A stretch of 64,000 nucleotides of DNA, taken from the NCBI GenBank assembly GCA_036524855.1, contig DATDBL010000109.1, positions 19,064 through 83,063 on the forward strand. The letters are read 5' to 3'. Within the stretch, counting starts at the first letter, position 1; each line of letters opens with the position of its first letter. The notes beneath the pieces were generated by a model. It was not told the origin of the DNA. It searched no databases and was given only the letters and a program-made list of their open reading frames with translations. Source of the stretch: Aldersonia sp036524855. GTDB lineage: Bacteria > Actinomycetota > Actinomycetes > Mycobacteriales > Mycobacteriaceae. Shown piece by piece: positions 57,996 through 64,000 of this stretch. The translations under genes were made by a program, and so were the position numbers.

Positions 57996-59182
57996 AGGTC
58001 AAAGTCGTCCTGGAAGACGTTACAACCAGTCGCGAGATCGCTCCAGCAGGACCTACGCTCGCTTCGACTCTGGCAAGCCTGCGGCTCCCGGTCACCATGT
58101 TCCAAGCCTATCTCGTGCATGAGGACCATATGTCACCTATTCCGCACTGGACTAGCTACAACACCCTGGAGGAGATGGGCGGCGACGTACTCATTCGTGC
58201 ATTAAGAAATACACTCTTCGATTCGATCATCCCCAATGACGCTTCAAAGATCCCGTGGCGCGAAGGCGTGGGCTTCGAACAGTTCCTGCCCAATGAGGAG
58301 GGTCACGGTTCGCAACTCGCACAGGTGATTTTGTCGCCCGAGCAGGCCCAACGGCTTGTCATCGACGAGGTTGTCAGCTTTATCCGTGGGCAGAATGTCA
58401 GTGCCCGCGGCTGTGTTTTTGGGGTTTCTGGCGGTGGTGATAGCAATGCGTTAGCCTACGGGCTACGAGAGGCATTGCCCGCTGACCGACTGTTCGCGTT
58501 CACGATCGTATTTAGAGATGTCATGACACGAAATGCGGCCGACCGCGCGACGGTCCTCTGTCAGGAGTTAGGCATCGATCACGTCGTACTCCAGCCTGAC
58601 GAGTTGGCGTCGCTACTTGACATCCAGACTTCGGTGGACGCCTTGTACGACGACTTCTCGGCAGTCTTCGGAGAGGAAGCCGTGCATTTCTTTGGTACGT
58701 TTCTGATCCTCAAGACCGCGAGGTCACTCGCGATGCAGCGAGGTCATCTCGACCTCGCCTTCGGTTACAATCGTGAAGATCTCCTTGCCGAGTTGCTCTT
58801 TCAGCTCGTCAACGGCCATAGGCCCCTAGAGTATCCGGTCCGGTCCTTGGGAGATGATCAACGCATCATCATGCCGGTGTGGCGGATACCGAAGCTTGTA
58901 CTCGACGCGTGCCATCCCCGATTCAGTCTCGAAAACTATCGCGAACGCGATGCTCACACCACGCGGCAACGCAGCCTCGCGTTCTACTTGGGGCACGCAC
59001 TTGACTCTGCCTACCCGTCCTTCGGCCTGAGTCTCCTCGAGGGGGTTTTGACGGCCTTCGGAGGGTCGACCGCGGAACTTACCTACGACTCTGACATTGA
59101 CGTCTACGTGACCGAGTTGGCCGACGAAGAACGCCGTTCCGTAGTCCGCCAACTCTTGTCTCGGCACTTTGCAACGCACTAG
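57992..59182 (+). CDS. PP-loop ATP pyrophosphatase superfamily protein
   Basis: A 396-residue protein. Residues 140-155 hold the PP-loop VFGVSGGGDSNALAYG, which in this superfamily binds ATP and adenylates a carbonyl or carboxyl for attack by sulphur or nitrogen (as in TtcA, thioamide-forming enzymes and asparagine synthetases). The 85-residue N-terminus (MKVKVVLEDVTTSREI) looks beta-grasp-like and may be a fused carrier or docking domain. The CxxC pairs of TtcA/TtuA are absent. It overlaps the P450 stop (ATGA). A peptide- or amino-acid-activating role is inferred. Confidence 0.72.
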   Translation: MKVKVVLEDVTTSREIAPAGPTLASTLASLRLPVTMFQAYLVHEDHMSPIPHWTSYNTLEEMGGDVLIRALRNTLFDSIIPNDASKIPWREGVGFEQFLPNEEGHGSQLAQVILSPEQAQRLVIDEVVSFIRGQNVSARGCVFGVSGGGDSNALAYGLREALPADRLFAFTIVFRDVMTRNAADRATVLCQELGIDHVVLQPDELASLLDIQTSVDALYDDFSAVFGEEAVHFFGTFLILKTARSLAMQRGHLDLAFGYNREDLLAELLFQLVNGHRPLEYPVRSLGDDQRIIMPVWRIPKLVLDACHPRFSLENYRERDAHTTRQRSLAFYLGHALDSAYPSFGLSLLEGVLTAFGGSTAELTYDSDIDVYVTELADEERRSVVRQLLSRHFATH

Positions 59183-59186
59183 AACG

Positions 59187-60038
59187 ATGCAGCGTAAGGA
59201 GCTTGGGCTATTGCGCAAATCGGCACCGGTCGAGATGCCGCAGGAATGGGTGGACATGCCGCCGCCACCGTTGAAGACGGTATCGGACTGTGCAATTGCG
59301 CTGCGGGCCGGACAGTGGGCGACCTTCAACTCGTCGACATGGTCGCATACCCCTGCGCTCGCGAATTTCGCTGAACGCTTCTGGGAGCAGCTAAGGGGGC
59401 CTACGGCTCACGTCGTGATCGAGTACTCGCATGATATTTCCAGCCTGCACGCAGTCACGTTGACCTCCGCTTGGATGGGTTTGTCGCCCCGATCGGTACA
59501 CAACGATCTCGGAGGTACCGTTAGCCACGTCGTGTCAGGGGTAGGGCATCGTCACGATCAGTCGTGGCATACCGACAGTACGCCTTGGACTGTGCCCAAC
59601 CGCTACTCAATTCTCGGCTTTCTCGCTGGCGAATCTGATGCACGTCAGTCCACTGATCTGCTTCCGATCGGCACACTCAAGCCGCTCCTCGCCAATGATC
59701 CGACTGCCTTGAGCGCGCTGCGGAACGAGCACATCCCCTGGCGCCGGAACTTTCCAGATTTGAATGCCCTCGATGCTCCGGTCTTGGGCAAGACCATCCC
59801 ACGATGGGTATGGCCAGTACTCGAGCCCCTCCTCGGAGACTTCTCAGCCAACTTGAGGCGTGGCGTGCTAGCACTTGCTGAGTTCGCGAACAGCACTGCC
59901 CATTACGCACCGGTCGTCGCCCCGGGCAGGGTGCTTGTCTTCGACAACCGGCGTGCTCTGCACCGAGCTCCGCATCTGGAGGCGAAGTCTGGCCGTGAAC
60001 TCATCCGCATTAAGATCGGTGGAGGAGCCCTATCCTGA
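59187..60038 (+). CDS. Fe(II)/2-oxoglutarate dioxygenase, TauD/SyrP-like
   Basis: A 283-residue protein of the TauD/TfdA fold. The iron site is visible as SWHTDSTPW (His128, Asp130) and the distal His in NRRALHRAPH (His259), and the 2-oxoglutarate Arg in SGRELIR (Arg270). The family hydroxylates or desaturates unactivated C-H bonds. The ATG at 59187, four bases after the PP-loop stop, is chosen over a TTG at 59169 that overlaps it. The stop overlaps the carbamoyltransferase ATG by one base. A hydroxyl group placed here could be the site for carbamoylation. Confidence 0.8.
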   Translation: MQRKELGLLRKSAPVEMPQEWVDMPPPPLKTVSDCAIALRAGQWATFNSSTWSHTPALANFAERFWEQLRGPTAHVVIEYSHDISSLHAVTLTSAWMGLSPRSVHNDLGGTVSHVVSGVGHRHDQSWHTDSTPWTVPNRYSILGFLAGESDARQSTDLLPIGTLKPLLANDPTALSALRNEHIPWRRNFPDLNALDAPVLGKTIPRWVWPVLEPLLGDFSANLRRGVLALAEFANSTAHYAPVVAPGRVLVFDNRRALHRAPHLEAKSGRELIRIKIGGGALS

Positions 60039-61819
60039 TGGCCATCCTTGGAGTCTACGAAGGCCACAATGCCGGCGCAGCGCTGATCTCGGATGCCAAC
60101 GGCTCGGTGGTCGCGGTAGTCGAGGAAGAGCGGTTCAGTCGAGTTAAGAATCACGATGCCCGACCTGGAGCCGGTCCGGGCCCGATACAGAGCATCCGAT
60201 GGTGTCTGGCTACAGCTGCGAAGATCGGTGAATCCATCACGGCACTGGCAATCGGGCTGCTCGATCCCGACGTCCTGCAGCGACGTGCCGTGAACAGTTT
60301 CGCCCGCGCCCTTGCCGACGGTGAGACGCAACGTCTGACTCGGGCCGACGAGCTAAACATAGACGCACACACTCTGCTAACAATGCCTAGTCGGAGCCAG
60401 ACGGAGAGATTGACGAATGTCCTCGCCACGTTGAAACAGGCTGATTTCGACCCTGGCTCCGTGCCGCAGACATTCGTTGAGCACCACTTATGCCATGCCG
60501 CGGCATTCCTCCTCGCGCCCGTGAATCGGGCACTTGTCGTCACGCTTGACGGTAAGGGTGACGATCTCAGCGGCAGCGTCTGCCTCGGACACGATCACCA
60601 AATCCAACAACTCCGAAGAATTCCCGCAGAGCACTCACTGGGCCACTTCTACTCCGCCGCCACAGTTGCGTGTGGGCTACGGCCACAACGGGATGAGGGC
60701 AAGCTCATGGCCATGGCAGCCGCAGGGAACGCCAACGCTGAACTGCGCGCAGAGTTGGACAGGCTGGTGCGATTCGACCCTGAGACGGGGACTCCGTTGA
60801 GCAGGCTGAACCACGGCATCGTTCAAGGCCCCTATCCCGACAGAGTTGCCTCGTTCCACAACCGACGCTTCGCTGATCTAATCCGAGACCTCCCACGCGC
60901 CGACGTCGCGAGGACTGTTCAGGAAATACTGGAGTCCATCGTCGCCGATGTTGTGCAGCATCATCTGAACAGGACAGGGGAGAGCGCAGTCGTGGTGTCT
61001 GGAGGGGTATTCGCCAACGTTGCATTGAACAGAAAGCTGGGGACGATTCGCAAATTGCGCGAGTTCCACGTTCACCCTGGTATGACTGACTCGGGCATTG
61101 CCCTTGGCGCTGCGGCGTGGACCTACGCCCGGAATCACCGTCGAAAGCCCGAACCACTTGGCCGACTTGACTTGGGTCCCGACTACTCCGACGACAACGC
61201 GGTGAATACGTTTGAACACTACGGTTACGTGCTTTCGTCAGCTGGGACATCACCCGAGACTCAGTTAGCTGCTGCGCTGGCGGCGGGGCACGTAGTCGCC
61301 CGGTTCGTCGGGGGGTGCGAGTACGGCCCCCGCGCCCTTGGATTCCGTAGCGTGCTGGCACCCGCTACCTCACCGGATCAATTGCGCACGCTGAACAACA
61401 GATTGGCCCGGTCGCATGTCATGCCATTCGCGCCGGTGGTATTGACCGAATGGGCGGATCTATTGTTCGAGGACATCGAAAGCGTGCGAATTCCTCTCGG
61501 CTTCATGACAACTGCGGTCATGTGCACGGAGTTGGCACGCAAGACAATTCCTGGTGCGGTTCACTCGGACGGGACCGCCCGACCGCAGCTTGTAGATGGC
61601 AACGTCGATGGTTCGTTGGCTTCGCTACTTGATGCGTACCACCGCCGCACGGGAATTATGGGATTGGTGAATACATCCTTCAACCTGCATGACGAACCAA
61701 TAGTGTGCAGTCCTACCGATGCAGCGCGTACCGCGACAGTTGCGCAGATCGATGTTGTTCAAGTGGGCGGACGTGTGTGTCTGCGCAACGAAAACGCGCA
61801 GGAGTATGTGCGACCGTGA
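60038..61819 (+). CDS. NodU/TobZ-type carbamoyltransferase
   Basis: A 593-residue O-carbamoyltransferase. The N-terminal Kae1-like domain has ILGVYEGHNAGAALI, EEERFSRVK, the metal motif EHHLCHAAAF (about 148-157), VVTLDGKGDD and VVSGGVFANVALNRK. The C-terminal YrdC-like domain contains VARFVGGCEYGPRALGFRS and GLVNTSFNLHDEPIV. Such enzymes transfer a carbamoyl group from carbamoyl phosphate via carbamoyl-AMP to a hydroxyl or amine of a natural product. The gene is coupled to the dioxygenase upstream and the aldo/keto reductase downstream. This is the clearest sign that the operon makes a small molecule. Confidence 0.92.
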   Translation: MAILGVYEGHNAGAALISDANGSVVAVVEEERFSRVKNHDARPGAGPGPIQSIRWCLATAAKIGESITALAIGLLDPDVLQRRAVNSFARALADGETQRLTRADELNIDAHTLLTMPSRSQTERLTNVLATLKQADFDPGSVPQTFVEHHLCHAAAFLLAPVNRALVVTLDGKGDDLSGSVCLGHDHQIQQLRRIPAEHSLGHFYSAATVACGLRPQRDEGKLMAMAAAGNANAELRAELDRLVRFDPETGTPLSRLNHGIVQGPYPDRVASFHNRRFADLIRDLPRADVARTVQEILESIVADVVQHHLNRTGESAVVVSGGVFANVALNRKLGTIRKLREFHVHPGMTDSGIALGAAAWTYARNHRRKPEPLGRLDLGPDYSDDNAVNTFEHYGYVLSSAGTSPETQLAAALAAGHVVARFVGGCEYGPRALGFRSVLAPATSPDQLRTLNNRLARSHVMPFAPVVLTEWADLLFEDIESVRIPLGFMTTAVMCTELARKTIPGAVHSDGTARPQLVDGNVDGSLASLLDAYHRRTGIMGLVNTSFNLHDEPIVCSPTDAARTATVAQIDVVQVGGRVCLRNENAQEYVRP

Positions 61820-62748
61820 CGAGCGGCCGGAGAATTCCCGCTCTTGGAACGATGACGCTCACTGGTGGATACGGCACGGTCAAACCGGAGAATGCGCTAG
61901 AGGTCCTCTTGTACGCAGTCGACGCCGGGGCCGTTTTACTCGACACAGCGAATGTTTATCCCAATGGTGAGGAGCTGATCGCGTCCGCGCTCGCCCGAAG
62001 ACCCGGCCATGGCGTGCAAGTGGTGACCAAGGTTGGGCTCGAGGGCCCGCCAGGTGTGCGTAGGACCTGTGGACGGCCGGAGTGCCTACGTCAAGCGTGC
62101 GAAGCTTCCCTGCGCAGACTCCGGACAAACGCGGTCGACGTTCTTCTCCTGCACCGAATAGATGACGCAGTTCCTGTCGAAGAGTCAATAGGAGCGCTCG
62201 GCGAATTGGTAACAGCTGGCACGATCAAAGAGATCGGCATCAGTACTGCCGACATCGGACTGTTGCGGCGCGCGTGTTGTGAACAGCCGCTGTCGTTCGT
62301 ACAAACCGAGTTGTCAGTCTTGTTCCCGGGGACGCGTCATCGCCTAGTCTCCGCATCCTCGGAATTGGGCGTCACCGTAATGGCACATAGCCCGCTGAGT
62401 CGAGGTCTGTTAGCGAGGTCCGATCTTCCAGTTCACTTTGGGCGCGACGACGCCCGCAACTATATCCCATACGCAACAGATGCAAGGCACAGGCAGGCCG
62501 CCTCGGCATTCCATGCTATCGCAGCTCAGATGGGTGTAATGCCTGTCCGCCTCGCGATCGGCTGGCTACTAGGTCTCACTCCGAATATGGTGCCACTCCC
62601 CGGTGCTCGGACGCCGGCCCAAGTGCGGGCGAACTTCGCGGGCCAGGCTGGTCCGTTGACAGCAACTGAACAACACGCGGTGGATGAGTTCATCTCGCAG
62701 CACCGGTTGCCGATTTCTGAGGTCGACGGCGGCGATAGCGGAATGTGA
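61816..62748 (+). CDS. Aldo/keto reductase
   Basis: A 310-residue TIM-barrel AKR with the catalytic set in order: Asp and Tyr in LLDTANVYPNGEE (about 42-54), Lys in VVTKVG (about 74) and His in LLLHRID (about 114). The NADPH-binding end PGARTPAQVRANF is also present. GTG at 61816 overlaps the carbamoyltransferase stop (GTGA). It is the last intact gene of the operon and probably reduces an aldehyde or ketone intermediate. Directly after its stop lies a broken nuclease gene, which marks the right border of the acquired cluster. Confidence 0.85.
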   Translation: MTSGRRIPALGTMTLTGGYGTVKPENALEVLLYAVDAGAVLLDTANVYPNGEELIASALARRPGHGVQVVTKVGLEGPPGVRRTCGRPECLRQACEASLRRLRTNAVDVLLLHRIDDAVPVEESIGALGELVTAGTIKEIGISTADIGLLRRACCEQPLSFVQTELSVLFPGTRHRLVSASSELGVTVMAHSPLSRGLLARSDLPVHFGRDDARNYIPYATDARHRQAASAFHAIAAQMGVMPVRLAIGWLLGLTPNMVPLPGARTPAQVRANFAGQAGPLTATEQHAVDEFISQHRLPISEVDGGDSGM

Positions 62749-62786
62749 CGAACGTTTCGTCGCGATCGACTTCTCTCCACCAAACG

Positions 62787-63136
62787 GTCGAGGACGAGTA
62801 CGACTGGCAGGACCTCCTTCGGCCGCCTCTGAAAATCTTCTTTGATGATGTGCGTCCTGAGGAAGTGGCGGGCTCAGCAGCAGGTCAGTAGCCGGCGGTG
62901 CCTCTCGCATAGATTTCCTGCTCTCCGACTTCGAACGGGCTGTTGAGCTGAAGTACGCACGTTCTACCATGAACGCAAGGGCGCTCGGTGAGGAACTCAT
63001 TATCGACCGCGAAAGATATTCGGTCAGAAGCGACATTCGCCACCTTCTCTGATTGGTATTCGATTATGATGGGTATCATCGAAACCCTCGTGGTGTGGAG
63101 CACGATTTGTCGCGAGACGCAAGCCTCGAATCGTAA
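62787..63136 (+). pseudogene. PD-(D/E)XK nuclease-like gene fragment, frameshifted, with an in-frame stop
   Basis: The sequence VEDEYDWQDLLRPPLKIFFD and DVRPEE lies in one frame. The protein continues one frame over as RIDFLLSDFERAVELKYARS and ALGEELIIDRERY up to an in-frame TGA at 63050. Beyond the stop the same frame reads LVFDYDGYHRNPRGVEHDLS to 63136. These pieces align in order with a restriction-endonuclease-like (AHJR-type) domain: Asp in R-I-D-F and E-x-K in VELK are the catalytic residues. The N-terminal part is missing. A frameshift near 62880 and a Cys-to-stop change are enough to explain the rest. Confidence 0.68.
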
Positions 63137-63224
63137 ACATTCAGCGTTTCGCCGGTGGAGTGTGGGCGCATGATCTGATCTGCGGCTGTGGCGTGGCGGC
63201 GCCCGGACTGTTGGGTTTGGTCTT

Positions 63225-63548
63225 ATGGTGGCGTGCGTGGCTATCACGGATGCGCGTGCGGTGGTCGATGCGCTGGCTGATCCGCGCACGTTGTACGTGT
63301 TCGGGGTGATCGCGGCGAGGACATCGAAGGTCGGGACGAGTGAGGTCTCGGACGGTACGCGGTCGACGCGGTATGTGACGCCGTTCGGTCTGATTCAGGA
63401 GACGTCGCTGTCGCGGGATGTGGTCGAGGCGGCGGAGCGTCTGAGGCGGGCCGGTCTGCTCGAGGTCCTCGTCGATGATGAGCGCCGATACGACAGCTGG
63501 CGCATCGACGAGGCGGCTCTGGCTGCCGCGTCGACATCTGGGGTGTGA
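63225..63548 (+). CDS. Small winged-helix-like protein
   Basis: A 107-residue protein. The segment VVDALADPRTLYVFGVIA, a middle recognition-helix-like region and AAERLRRAGLLEVLVDDERR resemble the winged helix of ArsR/DUF2087-type regulators; a disordered Ala-Ser-Thr tail ends it. ATG at 63225 or GTG at 63237 could be the start. It stands alone between the nuclease remnant and the IS66 element, so its target is unknown. Confidence 0.55.
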   Translation: MVACVAITDARAVVDALADPRTLYVFGVIAARTSKVGTSEVSDGTRSTRYVTPFGLIQETSLSRDVVEAAERLRRAGLLEVLVDDERRYDSWRIDEAALAAASTSGV

Positions 63549-63664
63549 ACGCACCGCTACGACGGTGGCTGCTGGTGCTGATGTGACTGGTGTGGTTTCG
63601 GTGTGTCGCGGGTGATTGTTGGTGGTGGGGCTGGTGTGACCTCGGAGTGGCCGCGCCCGAGGAG

Positions 63665-64000
63665 ATGTCGCGTGAGGAGCTGATCGCGCTGGTCGGCGAG
63701 CAGGCGGCGCGGATCGCCGAGCAGGACGCGCGGATCGCCGAACTGACCGCGGCCAACAAGGAATCCGCGGCGCGGCTGGCGCGGCTCGAGCATCTGCTCT
63801 CGCGCAACAGCGCCAACTCGTCGATGCCGCCCTCGCGCGACGACGATCCGGGCAAGACACCGCCGGTGAAGCCGAAACGCCGGGCCGGGTCCGGGCGCAA
63901 GCGGGGCAAGCAGCCCGGAGCCCCGGGAACGCATCTGGCCTGGACCGACGACCCGACCGAACAGGTGGACCGGTTCCCGCAGGGGCGGTGCGGGTGCGGC
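63665..64000 (+). mobile_element. IS66-family transposase, 5' part (runs off the window)
   Basis: The first 112 codons of an IS66-type transposase: a leucine-zipper-like coiled coil (ELIALVGEQAARIAEQDARI), then LLSRNSANSSMPPSRDDDPG and a basic linker with KPKRRAGSGRKRGKQPGAPG before the first Cys pair of the zinc finger. This is the actinobacterial single-ORF form. ATG at 63665 is used; GTG at 63647 is also in frame. The catalytic domain and any inverted repeat are beyond or near the window edge. Confidence 0.85.

Noticed and set aside
62745..62891. A 48-codon frame whose GTG overlaps the aldo/keto reductase stop, at first sight a second small peptide of the operon
   Set aside because: Most of it aligns with the N-terminal part of a PD-(D/E)XK nuclease that continues in another frame, so it is a gene fragment.
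1..64000. tRNA, rRNA, CRISPR arrays, riboswitches and replication origins
   Set aside because: I looked for cloverleaf ends, regular repeat-spacer patterns, long conserved leader structures and iteron-like repeats and saw none that I can support by eye.

Overview
The window is high-GC DNA with frequent GTG starts and many ATGA/GTGA stop-start overlaps. It also has actinobacterial families such as an AfsR-like NB-ARC regulator, a LAL-type LuxR regulator and an IS66 transposase of the actinobacterial type. A member of the Mycobacteriales (Rhodococcus, Nocardia or a relative) is the best guess, but no marker gene fixes the genus. Two lower-GC segments (about 53.8-56.1 kb and 56.7-63.1 kb) look acquired.

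Layout. 0-2.4 kb: the 5' end of an MFS transporter gene and two toxin-antitoxin modules (Phd/RelE-like and VapBC) with visible operators. 2.4-10.1 kb: a secreted GH43-like protein, an M16 zinc protease, a large LuxR regulator preceded by a small gene broken by a 7-bp duplication, an orphan XRE regulator beside a broken PIN toxin, and an HxlR regulator with a VOC protein.

10.2-25.9 kb: a minus-strand biosynthetic operon with a divergent NB-ARC regulator. Its core is a lysine/ornithine N-hydroxylase, a cupin, a methionyl-tRNA-synthetase-like protein and a D-amino-acid-oxidase-like flavoprotein. This is the gene set known from s56-p1 and triacsin biosynthesis to join N6-hydroxylysine to glycine and release hydrazinoacetic acid. 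Here the cupin and synthetase are separate overlapping genes. Around the core are an ATP-grasp ligase, a BBE-type flavin oxidase, an acyl-CoA-dehydrogenase-fold flavoenzyme, an MFS exporter, a DDAH-type hydrolase, a solute-binding lipoprotein, a membrane protein and an FGE-like protein. I read it as a pathway to an unknown N-N bonded, probably dipeptide-like, metabolite.

26-36.7 kb: an oxidoreductase, an AraC regulator and small stress-type proteins, then a photolyase, a TIGR01777 protein, a lipocalin and an SDR/CFA-synthase/DUF1365/FAD-oxidase operon. This combination recalls the light or singlet-oxygen regulons of other bacteria. 36.9-53.1 kb: housekeeping and stress genes, including flavohaemoglobin with NsrR and a clear NsrR box, a 3-hydroxybutyrate uptake and oxidation pair, catalase, a class II amidotransferase and a P-type ATPase with altered motifs.

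53.8-56.1 kb: a two-gene Pycsar-type antiphage system (class III nucleotidyl cyclase plus TM effector) abutting an IS1380-family remnant. 56.7-62.7 kb: a tightly coupled six-gene operon: a 49-residue peptide with a double-glycine-like leader, an atypical P450, a PP-loop ATP pyrophosphatase, a 2-oxoglutarate dioxygenase, a carbamoyltransferase and an aldo/keto reductase. I do not recognise this combination; it is a candidate new peptide-modification pathway. A broken PD-(D/E)XK nuclease gene, a small winged-helix gene and the start of an IS66 transposase close the window.
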